Positions 16,099 to 25,915 of a stretch of DNA of 64,000 bases are shown here, piece by piece. How positions within the stretch are numbered: the first letter of the stretch is position 1; every line of letters starts with the position of its first letter. The DNA lies in the NCBI GenBank assembly GCA_947259885.1, contig CAMYNW010000007.1, positions 124,001 through 188,000 of the forward strand, written 5' to 3'. Under the pieces are notes generated by a model that worked only from the letters and a program-made list of their open reading frames with translations, was not told where the DNA came from and did not search any database. The position numbers were made by a program, and so were the translations under genes. Source of the stretch: an uncultured Gammaproteobacteria bacterium (GTDB lineage: Bacteria; Pseudomonadota; Gammaproteobacteria; Arenicellales; Poriferihabitantaceae).

Positions 16099-16725
16099 TT
16101 ACAGTTTATGATCTTTTTCAACCCAACGGATCAAAGGTCTCCATGTGTCCATGTCCTTGTCAACCAAATAAGGAGCCATTTCAAAAACCCCGTAACCCCC
16201 TTCCGCTGCCTTAATGTAGTTCTGGGTATCCCTCAGATGGGTCACCATTGGAATCTTAAGTTTATTCAGAAATGTTTCCAGATTATTGTAAATCAACGTG
16301 TTTTCCCGAACCCTGTTTGCCACTAACCCAATACGGGACTTTCGCAGCATTTTGTCGAGCAGGAGTTCACCGATAAAGTGGCCCGCGGCGCGTATGTCGA
16401 TGGGAGAAGGTAGCACGGGTATCAGCACTTCGTCAGCCTGCTCAAACATGCGTTTTAACTGAGCGGTAGTGGTCCTGGCTGGTGCATCGATTACCACCCT
16501 TTGAATACCGTCTGGCACACTCACACGACCGTGGCTGCCATCAACCCCGATAATTGGATTCAGCTTGTCGCTACGCTGAGCGAGCCACTCAAGGCTGGAT
16601 TTCTGGGAATCGAGATCGATGAGCGCGACCGGAACATCCCAAAGGGCATAGTAACTGGCCAGATTTGTGCTCAGAGTAGTCTTACCACACCCACCTTTGG
16701 GGTTTACAACAAGTACCTTTTTCAT
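16099..16725 (-). CDS. ParA/MinD-family ATPase (orphan)
   Basis: 208 residues. Deviant Walker A KGGCGKTT is at 10-17 with the signature Lys at the start, then LIDLDSQKSS and VVIDAP as Walker A'/B. Length and ASYYALWDVPVALIDLDSQKSS are typical of small ParA-like ATPases that position or partition cargo. No ParB, parS array or plasmid genes are nearby, so it is an orphan whose cargo is unknown; chromosome segregation ParA normally sits near mnmG/rsmG, which is not the case here. Confidence 0.88.
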   Translation of the reverse strand: MKKVLVVNPKGGCGKTTLSTNLASYYALWDVPVALIDLDSQKSSLEWLAQRSDKLNPIIGVDGSHGRVSVPDGIQRVVIDAPARTTTAQLKRMFEQADEVLIPVLPSPIDIRAAGHFIGELLLDKMLRKSRIGLVANRVRENTLIYNNLETFLNKLKIPMVTHLRDTQNYIKAAEGGYGVFEMAPYLVDKDMDTWRPLIRWVEKDHKL

Positions 16726-16857
16726 GCCTAAGCCCTCTTGTTAAACAGGCAGACTACTGCCCGTTTTTGAGATTGGAGTTTTTAATAACGGTTTTGTACT
16801 CGTCCCCTTCACGCTGCTTTTTTTATCTTCAGCAATCCGCAAGCAGTCATTTTTTAT

Positions 16858-17346
16858 TCAATCTACCCTGACCGCCATCAGCGAACCGCCGATGTTAAAA
16901 CTGGTGTCTGCTGCAATCAACTCGCACTCTCCAGAACCAGTCACGTCACCCGACAGAGTATTGCCATCCAGTATACCGGAAATGATGGCATCGCCCTCGC
17001 ATTCCAGAAGATCTTGTTGCTTTTTTACTCGAATAGAAAATCCAAATCGATTCCCGTTAACCGTACCCTCGACAGCATTTCCTTGTATGGTCAGGCTCGC
17101 AGTACCGTTTGATCTAATCACAATCGTTGCAGTTTCAGTAGTTTGCTCACCGTCGAACGTTCCTCCTGAAAGGATAGTGGTGATTTCCCCGATATAAGTG
17201 CCTGCATACTGCGCTGAATTGGCGCCACCATCGCTAACCACCCCGGATCCACCGCCACCGCTGCTGACTTCAGATTTATCATCAGAGCAGGCTGTGACGA
17301 CACAAGCCAGGACTATGGTTAAAAACCATCTGTATATCTTGGGCAT
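16858..17346 (-). CDS. Putative lipoprotein
   Basis: 162 residues. Signal peptide MPKIYRWFLTIVLACVV followed by the lipobox VTAC, then a Ser/Gly-rich linker (SSGGGGSGVVSDGG). The mature domain looks beta-rich (TYIGEITTILSGGTFDGEQ, GNTLSGDVTGSGECEL) with Cys residues that may pair. Function unknown. It starts 20 bases after the upstream DUF4124-glutaredoxin gene and may share its transcript. Confidence 0.75.
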   Translation of the reverse strand: MPKIYRWFLTIVLACVVTACSDDKSEVSSGGGGSGVVSDGGANSAQYAGTYIGEITTILSGGTFDGEQTTETATIVIRSNGTASLTIQGNAVEGTVNGNRFGFSIRVKKQQDLLECEGDAIISGILDGNTLSGDVTGSGECELIAADTSFNIGGSLMAVRVD

Positions 17347-17366
17347 GCTTGGTTCTACAGCTCAGG

Positions 17367-17984
17367 CTACGACTCTACCTCCACACCACTATTGAGATCG
17401 GGCAGCGGCTCTTCATCACTGGTATCGACATCACTAGTGTCGACATCACTGTTATCGACCTCTGAATCCCCTTCTTCACCATCTTCCTGGGCTTGTTCTT
17501 TGGCGCTTTCCAAGCTTTTTATTGGGAAACCAGCAGCAGTCAATGCGGCTTTTATTGCATTTTGACTGTATCCATCCAGCACTTGATCCCCAATTACCAA
17601 TGTGGGGACGCGGAGATCACCCGCGATCGATTCCAGCTCATTTTGGGTGTCCGGATTGCTTCTGACATCCTTTTCAGCAAACGGAATTGAGTTCCTCTCA
17701 AGATACAGCCGCACAAGATCACAACTGGCACATTGCGGAACGGTATAAAGCGAGACCGGACTGGCTAGCGCCGCATCCTCAATCTGTTGCCCTGCTTCGT
17801 CTGGAAGAGGAGGCGGGGGACCGTCTACATTACTTGATTCAAACTCCACATTTTCAGGCGGAGGGGTATCCTGGTAGGTAACATTGCCGTCTTCATCCAC
17901 CCACTTATAGAGGGTGGCGCTATATGCGCAATTGGTCCATGACATGATCAAGACCAGAAAGCTTAGTAAAGTTATTTTATGCAT
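17367..17984 (-). CDS. Periplasmic DUF4124-glutaredoxin-like fusion with acidic tail
   Basis: 205 residues. Signal peptide (1-23), DUF4124 segment (24-60: LYKWVDEDGNVTYQDTPPP), then a glutaredoxin-like domain (about 76-150) with CxxC as C85-x-x-C88 (QCASC), a cis-proline VPTLV, and a GY after DQVLD. The tail from about 155 is strongly acidic and carries the short repeat DVDTS. DUF4124 with glutaredoxin is known in proteobacteria, but its substrate is not. The signal peptide places it in the periplasm, where it may act as a thiol-disulfide protein. Confidence 0.8.
   Translation of the reverse strand: MHKITLLSFLVLIMSWTNCAYSATLYKWVDEDGNVTYQDTPPPENVEFESSNVDGPPPPLPDEAGQQIEDAALASPVSLYTVPQCASCDLVRLYLERNSIPFAEKDVRSNPDTQNELESIAGDLRVPTLVIGDQVLDGYSQNAIKAALTAAGFPIKSLESAKEQAQEDGEEGDSEVDNSDVDTSDVDTSDEEPLPDLNSGVEVES
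17414..17458. repeat. Three 15-bp tandem repeats within the DUF4124-glutaredoxin gene
   Basis: Units at 17414-17428, 17429-17443 and 17444-17458 share the core CATCACT and TCGA and differ at two or three bases. Being 15 bp they keep the frame and encode successive copies of the acidic DVDTS motif, so tail length could change by slippage. Confidence 0.8.
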
Positions 17985-17993
17985 ACCACAATT

Positions 17994-20051
17994 TTACGAC
18001 GCTTCCTCTAGTGGACTCAATCCTGAATGGCGCAACAGAGCATCAACATTGGGTTTTCTGCCTCTAAAAGCCTCAAAAAGAGCCATAGGTTCCTCCGAAC
18101 CTCCTTTTTCTAGGATATTTTCTAAAAAACAGCGGCCTGTGCAGGGGTCAAATATTCCGTTTTCCTCAAACAAACTAAACGCGTCTGCTGATAACACCTC
18201 TGCCCATTTATAGCTGTAGTAGCCTGCTGCATAGCCCCCGGCAAAAATATGCCCAAATGAATGCTGAAAACGGTTAAAAGATGGCGCCTTAACCACCGCC
18301 ACCTGACTTCGAACATGGTTAAGCTCCTCCTGGACCGTGCTTGCACCATCAGGGTCATAACTCGTATGCAATCGCATGTCGAACAGGCTGAATTCGATCT
18401 GGCGACACATCTGCATCGCTGACTGAAAATTCTTCGCCTTGCGCATCTTGACTAATAGCGATTCAGGCAATGGCTGGCCAGTTTCTACGTGCCCGGAAAT
18501 GAGATCCAGAGCATGGCGCTCCCAGCACCAGTTTTCCAGAAACTGGCTTGGAAGCTCGACTGCGTCCCAGGGCACCCCCTGTATTCCAGCAACCCCTGAA
18601 ACGTCAATCTTAGTCAACATGTGATGCAGTCCATGGCCAAACTCGTGAAACAGGGTCATGACTTCTTCGTGGGTCAGTAACGCTGGCTGCCCCCCCACGG
18701 GTGCAGAAAAGTTACAAGTTAGAAATGCGACCGGCAATTGCAGCCCTTCCGAAGTCGACCGGCGCCCTATACAGTCTGCCATCCAGGCACCACCACGTTT
18801 GTGTTTACGAGAGTATAGATCGACATAAAAATAACCTCGTATAGATTCTTCTGAATCCACTATCTTGAAGAATTTCACATCTTTGCTCCATAGCTGCGGT
18901 GGTTTGGAGGCTTCTACGCGAATTTCGAACAGCTTACCCACAATATCGAACATCCCTCGCAACACCTTCGGCAGAGGAAAATACGGCCTTAAAGCTTCTT
19001 GTGAAAAGTCATAAAGATACTGGCGCAGCTTTTCACTCACATAAGCGTAATCCCATGGCGCAAGGGCATCATGCCCTAGGTTTTGTGCGGCGAAATCTTC
19101 AAGCTCAGCGACCTCCTTCTTACCTATTTCTTTTGATTTGTTCGACAATTCCCCAAGAAACTCAAAAATCTCTGAACTAGAACCGGCCATTTTTGTTTCT
19201 AACGAAAGTGCGGCGAAATTTTCATATCCAAGCAATTCTGCCTGTTCTCGTCGAAGCCTAAGAATTTGATCAATGGTCTCAGAGTTATCCCACTTGCCAC
19301 CATCGGGCCCAATCTCGCTGGCCCGGGTAACATAGGCACGGTAAATTTTCTCGCGCAGCCTGGGGTCATCTGCATAGGTGATCACAGCCAGATATGATGG
19401 GGCCTGCAGACTAAAGCGCCAACCTTTAGCGCCCGCTTCCTCGGATGTCTGTCTGGCCAAATCAAGAGCGTTCTGCGGGATACCTCGGACATCTTGCTCA
19501 TCATCGACGTCAACATACCAGGCATCGGTTGCATCCAACAGGTTCTGCGAAAACTGATTACCGAGGCTGGATAGTGCACTTGAGATCTCCCGATAGCGCA
19601 CCTGCTTATCTTGTGCCAAATCAATACCTGAGAGGCGAAAATCCCTTATTGCATTGTCTATTACCTTCTTTTTCGACTGACCCAAACTTTGAAATTCATC
19701 ACTATCGCGGATTTCTATAACCTTATTAAACAGAGCCTTGTTCTGCCCCATTTCCGTAGCATAATCAGTTAGCTTAGGCAGGCATACCTGGTATGCCTGC
19801 CGCAGTTCGGGCGTATCCCGGACGCTGTTTAGGTGAGATACCGGCGCCCACACTCGCTCTAGATCGTCTTCCAACTGCTCAACCACAGCCATAAAATTAT
19901 TCCAGCTGGGATTCTGTATATCCTTGACCAGCCGGCTTATCTGCTGTCTATTGCGAGCTAGAATATGATCAACAGCAGGCTCAATATGCTCTGGTAAAAT
20001 CAGGTCGAAATTTGGTAGTCCAGTAAGGTCAAGAAGGGGGTTTTGTTTCAT
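17994..20051 (-). CDS. prlC: Oligopeptidase A (M3 metallopeptidase)
   Basis: 685 residues, normal for the family. The zinc motif is LFHEFGHGLHHML (HExxH) with the downstream Glu in ENWCWE. This cytosolic enzyme degrades short peptides, including cleaved signal peptides. It is divergent from gor with only 37 bases between them and lies nine bases upstream of the DUF4124-glutaredoxin gene. Confidence 0.95.
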   Translation of the reverse strand: MKQNPLLDLTGLPNFDLILPEHIEPAVDHILARNRQQISRLVKDIQNPSWNNFMAVVEQLEDDLERVWAPVSHLNSVRDTPELRQAYQVCLPKLTDYATEMGQNKALFNKVIEIRDSDEFQSLGQSKKKVIDNAIRDFRLSGIDLAQDKQVRYREISSALSSLGNQFSQNLLDATDAWYVDVDDEQDVRGIPQNALDLARQTSEEAGAKGWRFSLQAPSYLAVITYADDPRLREKIYRAYVTRASEIGPDGGKWDNSETIDQILRLRREQAELLGYENFAALSLETKMAGSSSEIFEFLGELSNKSKEIGKKEVAELEDFAAQNLGHDALAPWDYAYVSEKLRQYLYDFSQEALRPYFPLPKVLRGMFDIVGKLFEIRVEASKPPQLWSKDVKFFKIVDSEESIRGYFYVDLYSRKHKRGGAWMADCIGRRSTSEGLQLPVAFLTCNFSAPVGGQPALLTHEEVMTLFHEFGHGLHHMLTKIDVSGVAGIQGVPWDAVELPSQFLENWCWERHALDLISGHVETGQPLPESLLVKMRKAKNFQSAMQMCRQIEFSLFDMRLHTSYDPDGASTVQEELNHVRSQVAVVKAPSFNRFQHSFGHIFAGGYAAGYYSYKWAEVLSADAFSLFEENGIFDPCTGRCFLENILEKGGSEEPMALFEAFRGRKPNVDALLRHSGLSPLEEAS

Positions 20052-20088
20052 TGCAAACTAAGAAGATAAATTTAATAAGGTTAATATA

Positions 20089-21438
20089 ATGTCGAACGAA
20101 TACGATTTCATCGTAATTGGTGGCGGTAGTGGTGGAATCGCCAGCGCCAGGCGGGCTGCCGAGTATGGGGCTCGAACACTTGTGATTGAGAACAGCCGAA
20201 TGGGCGGCACATGCGTGAACGTAGGGTGTGTGCCGAAAAAAGTGATGTGGAACGCCGCTCAGATCGGCGAAGCCATGGATCTGGCCCACGATTATGGATT
20301 TAATCTCAACAGGCAAGGCTTTGAATGGTCTCGAATAAAGCAAGCGCGAGACGCATACGTTAAGCGACTGAACGATATATACAAACGCAACTTAGAGAAA
20401 TCCAATGTCGATGTGGTTCAAGGCACTGGTCAATTTATCGATAACCACGCCATTCAGGTAGACAGTAATGAATACACTGCACCTCATGTTCTTATCGCAA
20501 CAGGCGGCAGACCAACGGTGCCGGATCTCCCAGGCGCTGATCTTGGCATCACCAGTGACGGCTTCTTTCAACTCGAGTCACGCCCTCAAAATGCGCTAGT
20601 GATTGGAGCAGGGTATATTGCGACAGAGCTGGCAGGAGTACTGCACGCCCTTGGAAGCCGCGTCACAATGGCCATACGATACGAAAAGCTGCTGAGGTCT
20701 TTCGACCATACATTGCATGATCTGGTCATGGAACAGATGCAGAATAGTGGGATAAATTTCCTTACCAACACCAATATGGAGGGGCTGATCAAGGATAATA
20801 ATGGCACGAGAGGATTCAAGCGGAATAATGGAGAACGGGTTGCCGGCTTCGATTGCATCATCTGGGCAATTGGTCGGGAGACCAATATTGAGACCCTTAG
20901 ATTGAAAAATACCGATGTAGAAACCAATGATCGGGGTTTTGTCACAACAGACCAGTATCAAAATACCAGTGCTGAGGGCGTCTATGCCGTAGGAGACGTT
21001 ACCCCCAGAGCGCAACTGACGCCGGTTGCAATTGCCGCCGGGAGGCGTCTTTCAGAGCGACTGTTCAACAATAAACCGGAATCCCGGCTGGATTACAGCA
21101 ATATTCCTACAGTTATATTCAGCCACCCGCCAATCGGCACAGTAGGTCTATCCGAACTGGAGGCGCGACAGCGTTTCGACAATGATATCAGGACATACCA
21201 AAGCCGATTCATTAATATGCGCTACGCGGTTTCTGAGCACAAACCACCAACACTGGTCAAATTAATCGTACAGGGGCAGGATGAGAAAGTGGTGGGGTGT
21301 CATATCATTGGTGATGGTGCTGATGAGATGACACAAGGATTTGCGGTTGCGATTAAAATGGGGGCGACCAAGCAGGATTTTGATGACACCGTGGCGATTC
21401 ACCCCACAGCGGCTGAAGAACTCGTCACTCTCCGCTAG
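20089..21438 (+). CDS. gor: Glutathione-disulfide reductase
   Basis: 449 residues, class I flavin disulfide reductase. FAD motif GGGSGG (11-16), redox disulfide C42/C47 in GGTCVNVGCVPKK, NAD(P) fold GAGYIATELAGVL, and the C-terminal HPTAAEE active-site loop that identifies glutathione reductase. It keeps glutathione reduced. This fits a window with glutathione-dependent formaldehyde oxidation and a glutaredoxin-like protein. It converges on mnmG. Confidence 0.93.
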   Translation: MSNEYDFIVIGGGSGGIASARRAAEYGARTLVIENSRMGGTCVNVGCVPKKVMWNAAQIGEAMDLAHDYGFNLNRQGFEWSRIKQARDAYVKRLNDIYKRNLEKSNVDVVQGTGQFIDNHAIQVDSNEYTAPHVLIATGGRPTVPDLPGADLGITSDGFFQLESRPQNALVIGAGYIATELAGVLHALGSRVTMAIRYEKLLRSFDHTLHDLVMEQMQNSGINFLTNTNMEGLIKDNNGTRGFKRNNGERVAGFDCIIWAIGRETNIETLRLKNTDVETNDRGFVTTDQYQNTSAEGVYAVGDVTPRAQLTPVAIAAGRRLSERLFNNKPESRLDYSNIPTVIFSHPPIGTVGLSELEARQRFDNDIRTYQSRFINMRYAVSEHKPPTLVKLIVQGQDEKVVGCHIIGDGADEMTQGFAVAIKMGATKQDFDDTVAIHPTAAEELVTLR

Positions 21439-21481
21439 TAATCCAAGCCCCTCTGGGCTACCAAACCCGGGTTGACGGTGC

Positions 21482-23362
21482 TCAGGCAGCTCGTTGGTGG
21501 CGTTTCAGATGGACTAGAAGCAAGGAGATTGCCGCAGGTGTAACGCCCGAAATTCGAGATGCTTGGCCAATCGTCTCGGGGCGAGTTGTCTCAAGCTTCT
21601 GCATTACCTCGGTCGACAATCCTCTAACCAGCTGATAATTCAGATCTATAGGGATAGAAGTGTTTTCCTGCTTCTTCAAGCGCGCTATTTCATCGATCTG
21701 GCGCTCAATGTAGCCGTCATATCTGGCCTGGATCTCAAGCTGTCGAACAGCTTGCTGGTCGTTTAGAGGTTGATCAAGGCCGGCGAGTTCGGCCAACTCG
21801 ATATAGGTGGTTTTCGGACGTCTTAACAGGTCCAGTAAATTGGATTCCCGCGCCAACGGCCTGCCAAGAGCCGACATCATTGCACCGTAATCTAGCGCTT
21901 CCGGCCGTAACCAAGTTTGTTTCAACCTTTGTTTTTCAACCTCCACAGCATTGCGTTTGGTCTCGAATCTTGCAAAACGATCCGTCGCCACCAATCCAAG
22001 TTGATGGCCGATCTCGGTCAATCGCATATCAGCGTTATCTTCTCTGAGCTGAAGACGATATTCAGCCCGAGAAGTAAACATTCGATAGGGTTCACGGGTT
22101 CCAAGGGTAACCAGATCATCAATCATTACGCCGATATAAGCTTCGCCTCGGGTTGGACTCCAAGTTTCCTGTTGTTGCACCATTCTTGCCGCATTTAAGC
22201 CCGCAATGAGACCTTGGCCAGCCGCTTCCTCATAACCTGTGGTGCCATTGATCTGACCGGCAAAAAATAGCCCCTCAATACATTTGGTCTCAAGACTATG
22301 TTTGAGGCCCCTGGGGTCAAAAAAATCATACTCAATTGCATAACCAGGTCGAGTAATGCTGGCTGACTCAAATCCTTTGATACTGCGCACTAGCCTCTGC
22401 TGGACATCAAAAGGAAGGCTGGTGGAGATACCGTTTGGATAAACCTCCGTGGTGTTGAGCCCTTCAGGCTCAATAAAAATCTGGTGACTATCTCGCTCAG
22501 AAAAACGAACCACTTTATCTTCAATTGACGGACAGTATCGGGGGCCCGTCCCTTCGATCACTCCACTGTATATAGGGGAACGATCGAGCGCAGCGGCAAT
22601 AATTTCATGCGTTCGGGCATTAGTATGTGTGATATGACATTGCACCTGCATCGGGTGTTCATCAGGGCTGCCAACAAAGGAGAATACCGGTACTGGCTGG
22701 TCTCCTGGCTGCGGGAGAAGATCTGTGTAGTTAATAGTTTTCCCATCGATTCTTGGCGGAGTACCGGTTTTAAGCCGCTCAACTCCTAAAGGTAATTCCC
22801 GCAGGCGTTTCGCCAGCGCCAGAGAAGGCGGATCCCCAGCGCGGCCTCCACTCGAGTTATCCAGGCCCACGTGAATCTTGCCATTTAAAAACGTGCCGGC
22901 AGTAAGCACCACAGTGGGTGCCATCACTTCAATGCCGAGCTGGGTTCTTATTCCCTGGACCCTGTCATTATCGATTATCAGATCATCAACCGACTGCTGG
23001 AACAAGGTCAGATTCGATTGGTGCTCTACTGCACGTCGAATTGCCATTTTATAAAGTGCTCGATCCGCTTGGGCTCGGGTTGCCTGCACAGCGGGCCCTT
23101 TCCTGGCATTCAGTACTCGAAAATGAATTCCAGCCTGGTCGATAGCTCGAGCCATAATGCCGCCAAGTGCGTCGATCTCCTTTACGATATGCCCTTTACC
23201 AATTCCCCCAATGGCGGGATTGCAGGACATTTGGCCTACGGTCTCAATGTTATGTGTCACCAGCAAGGTGCTAACGCCAATACGGGCTGCGGCCAAGGCA
23301 GCCTCCACTCCGGCATGGCCGCCACCAATCACGATGACATCGAACTTCTGAGAATATCGCAT
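21482..23362 (-). CDS. mnmG: tRNA uridine-5-carboxymethylaminomethyl modification enzyme MnmG
   Basis: 626 residues, normal length. FAD-binding [10 protein letters not shown] (12-21), then [13 protein letters not shown] and the Cys motif region around [10 protein letters not shown], and the C-terminal helical domain that binds MnmE ([24 protein letters not shown]). With MnmE it installs the (c)mnm5 group on wobble U34 of several tRNAs. It is separated from mnmE by a motor-like gene set, and rsmG, parA and parB, which often follow mnmG, are absent. Confidence 0.97.
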   Translation of the reverse strand: MRYSQKFDVIVIGGGHAGVEAALAAARIGVSTLLVTHNIETVGQMSCNPAIGGIGKGHIVKEIDALGGIMARAIDQAGIHFRVLNARKGPAVQATRAQADRALYKMAIRRAVEHQSNLTLFQQSVDDLIIDNDRVQGIRTQLGIEVMAPTVVLTAGTFLNGKIHVGLDNSSGGRAGDPPSLALAKRLRELPLGVERLKTGTPPRIDGKTINYTDLLPQPGDQPVPVFSFVGSPDEHPMQVQCHITHTNARTHEIIAAALDRSPIYSGVIEGTGPRYCPSIEDKVVRFSERDSHQIFIEPEGLNTTEVYPNGISTSLPFDVQQRLVRSIKGFESASITRPGYAIEYDFFDPRGLKHSLETKCIEGLFFAGQINGTTGYEEAAGQGLIAGLNAARMVQQQETWSPTRGEAYIGVMIDDLVTLGTREPYRMFTSRAEYRLQLREDNADMRLTEIGHQLGLVATDRFARFETKRNAVEVEKQRLKQTWLRPEALDYGAMMSALGRPLARESNLLDLLRRPKTTYIELAELAGLDQPLNDQQAVRQLEIQARYDGYIERQIDEIARLKKQENTSIPIDLNYQLVRGLSTEVMQKLETTRPETIGQASRISGVTPAAISLLLVHLKRHQRAA

Positions 23363-23429
23363 AAAGAATATTATAGCACCCTAGACTATCCAACCCTATG
23401 ATTTAAAAGAATATTATGTCAAACCACTG

Positions 23430-24878
23430 CTAGGGTGATATGGGGGTTTGGTAGTAGTAATCGTAGTTATTCAGGATTTCCTGGGTGAAACGCCAGGCTT
23501 CATTGTGGCTTAAATTGCTATCCTCTGGAATGACCACCTTGGTATACAAACTGCGGCCAAATTTTTTCTTTAACGCGGTCAACCGCCGGTCGAGTTCCCC
23601 CTTGGTAACGGCCACGGGTGTATTTGCCCCCGGCTCCTGCAGGCTGAATTCATAACCACTGCCAGAGCGCGAGAAATAAACCGACGCCACCTGTTTACCA
23701 GCCTGGCTTCGAGCCGCCCGCACCAGGCTTCGGTACTTTGCTTCGAGGGAATTATATTCCTCCTGGAGAGAAACATACTGGCTGCCCTGGGTCGAAGCCT
23801 GTGCCTGTAGAGCAAGAATCTCCAGTTCGCGCTCATCAATTCGTTCAGCCAACTTCTCAAGCTCACCACTAGCCGCGGAAAACTGCTGTGATACGAGTTG
23901 TTCACTGGTTTTTAGCGCATCATACTCGCTCTGCTGGCTAGTCAGCAGCTCGTTCAACCGAGCTTCCTGTGCCTTCTGCTGCTCCAACTCTAGACTTAAG
24001 CTGGCCAGCTTCAGGTTCACATCATTCAGCTGTTGTTCCAGACCCGCATTGTCTTGGGTAAGGTTTGATACTTCGTTTTGCGAGCTTAGCGCTAACTGCT
24101 CTAATTGCCTGCTAATCTGAGTCAGTTGATTGGAGAGCAATTGTTCTTGCCGGATCAGTTTGTCGATAGTCTGCTGCTGTTGTAACTGTTGCTGTTCCAG
24201 CGCGTTGCGGTCGGTCTCCAGACCAAGCTTGACCGCATTCACACTATCTAAGTCGGTCTGCAATTGCCGCCGGGCAGCCATCAACTCATCTACTTCAGCA
24301 ATCAGGGCTATTTTTTCTTGTTCCAGCTCGGTTCGGTCAAGTTCTAGTTTTTCACTTCTGACAACAAGACTTTGTTTCTCTTCCTGAAGCAGTTTTCTAC
24401 CCTGCGCAAGCTCGGTATTCTCTCTTGTTAATCTATCCTTCTCAGCAATTAAGCTAAGATTCTCTGCGCTAAGTCTTTGTTTCAGACCATTGAGTCGCGC
24501 CATCTCTTCGTCCATTGCACTCTTTCGAACTGTCAGGCTGTTGAGCACCGCAATTTGTTTAAAAAGTTCCTCCCGTAACACTGCTTTATCGCTTTCGCTG
24601 TCTCCAAGAACCCGCTGCAGAGATTCCACCGTTCCTTTCAAGGTATCCAGTTCACTGGTCAAACCTTGGTTGGCGGACGACATCACTTCATTCGCGTCAA
24701 TACTGCTCAGCAGTTCACGATTGAGCTCATTATTTCTCACAATGATGATGACAAGGGCCATGAGAAAAATCATCACCACAACGGTCATGATATCGGTAAA
24801 GGAAGGCCAAACACTGTCGTCCCCTGGACCGCGGATTCCGTAGCCGATTCGAAGGTCGATGAAGCCGTTTTCTGACAT
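23430..24878 (-). CDS. MotB/ExbD-like membrane protein with long coiled coil
   Basis: 482 residues. A single helix near the N-terminus carries the proton-pathway Asp of stators (WPSFTDIMTVVVMIFL, D29), preceded by a short cytoplasmic tail. Residues about 55-390 are almost all heptad-rich coiled coil (many EL, LEQQ, LxxE repeats). A small C-terminal domain follows (VASVYFSRSGSGYEFSL to KKFGRSLYTKVVIPED). The OmpA-type peptidoglycan-binding domain of true MotB is absent. It follows the MotA-like gene by 23 bases and is probably its partner in a proton-driven unit. The role is unknown. Confidence 0.82.
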   Translation of the reverse strand: MSENGFIDLRIGYGIRGPGDDSVWPSFTDIMTVVVMIFLMALVIIIVRNNELNRELLSSIDANEVMSSANQGLTSELDTLKGTVESLQRVLGDSESDKAVLREELFKQIAVLNSLTVRKSAMDEEMARLNGLKQRLSAENLSLIAEKDRLTRENTELAQGRKLLQEEKQSLVVRSEKLELDRTELEQEKIALIAEVDELMAARRQLQTDLDSVNAVKLGLETDRNALEQQQLQQQQTIDKLIRQEQLLSNQLTQISRQLEQLALSSQNEVSNLTQDNAGLEQQLNDVNLKLASLSLELEQQKAQEARLNELLTSQQSEYDALKTSEQLVSQQFSAASGELEKLAERIDERELEILALQAQASTQGSQYVSLQEEYNSLEAKYRSLVRAARSQAGKQVASVYFSRSGSGYEFSLQEPGANTPVAVTKGELDRRLTALKKKFGRSLYTKVVIPEDSNLSHNEAWRFTQEILNNYDYYYQTPISP

Positions 24879-24901
24879 GGAATTAGTGAGTGATCCAGCT
24901 A

Positions 24902-25915
24902 CTAATGAACCAGACGGAATCCTTCCTCCAGCAGCTGGATCATTTGCCTTAACGCCGCTTCGTTTCGCTCCGCAGCCTGCCGCTGGGTATCGCTCATCTC
25001 TCTAAGCTGTTCCAGTATTTGCAGGCTTCTTTCTTCATTAGCACCATATGACTGGGGTTTGAAATTATTAGCAAATTCTTCAATCGAGGTCTGCAATTGA
25101 AGCGCCGCATTGGCATAATTTTTTTGCGATTGATCAAACCGCTGCATCAGTTCAGTGGCACCACGGATACTTTCCGAATAATCCATCGTGACCTGATCCT
25201 GTATCGATTGCAGGTGGGGCAGCAGCGTTGTTGCCGTCACCTCCTCTACCCGACTGATCAGGTAAGTCTGGGTATCAATCAATTTAATGTAGAAATAACC
25301 GAAAATCAGATAGGAAATAATTGCCGACATTGTCGTAGACAGTGCAGTGGACATGCCAAATATCATCGTACTCATACCGTCAGTATTGCCCCCGACCTGA
25401 ATAATATCTGATGCCCCTAGCAACGAAATTGACAGCGATACGATAGTGCCAAATACACCGGTTAACACCAGTACGCTTTGTACGAACTTGAGATAACTAT
25501 TGCGACTAGATTCGATCGCGTGCAGGGTGGCAGCAAGAGCGCTATGATTTATCCTCGCTCTGCGACGATTAAGCTGGCCTAAGGTAACGTAACGCTCCGC
25601 AATCATGCATTTTTGCGAAATCCCTTGCAGCGGGTCGTCGTCCTTGCGTATGTTCATAAGAAACCGATTTAACGCGGTTTCCTGGTTACGATACTCAGCG
25701 AACCTAATAATTAGTTGAACAAGCCCGGTTAAAAACAGAAGCGCAATACCCCCGTTAATTACCCAGCCTACTGCATTTACCTGGTTATCAACGTATATCT
25801 GTTTGAACACGTCCCACTGCCAAGCGATGACGCCAATCAGAACCGCCATTACCAGCAGCATCTGAATTAATACACTTCGGGTATAGTTAGAAGTCATCGT
25901 CGAAGTTTTTGCCAT
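24902..25915 (-). CDS. MotA/TolQ/ExbB-like proton-channel protein
   Basis: About 337 residues from ATG 25915; ATG 25897 and GTG 25969 are alternatives. Two N-terminal helices, a cytoplasmic loop, then two helices of stator type: SVLVLTGVFGTIVSLSISLLGAS and IFGMSTALSTTMSAIISYLIFG, with the paired Thr typical of the ion path in MotA/TolQ. A C-terminal cytoplasmic coiled-coil tail has heptads around QILEQLREMSDTQRQA. It overlaps the 66-residue upstream gene and precedes the MotB-like gene, so the three form an operon between mnmE and mnmG. Confidence 0.82.
   Translation of the reverse strand: MAKTSTMTSNYTRSVLIQMLLVMAVLIGVIAWQWDVFKQIYVDNQVNAVGWVINGGIALLFLTGLVQLIIRFAEYRNQETALNRFLMNIRKDDDPLQGISQKCMIAERYVTLGQLNRRRARINHSALAATLHAIESSRNSYLKFVQSVLVLTGVFGTIVSLSISLLGASDIIQVGGNTDGMSTMIFGMSTALSTTMSAIISYLIFGYFYIKLIDTQTYLISRVEEVTATTLLPHLQSIQDQVTMDYSESIRGATELMQRFDQSQKNYANAALQLQTSIEEFANNFKPQSYGANEERSLQILEQLREMSDTQRQAAERNEAALRQMIQLLEEGFRLVH

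Noticed and set aside
21446..21459. AGCCC-CTCT-GGGCT hairpin between gor and mnmG
   Set aside because: Only five pairs and no T-run, so it is not listed as a terminator.
23430..24878. MotB-like gene as a Zorya or flagellar MotB gene
   Set aside because: No OmpA/peptidoglycan-binding domain and no flagellar or Zor helicase/nuclease genes nearby, so neither name is justified.
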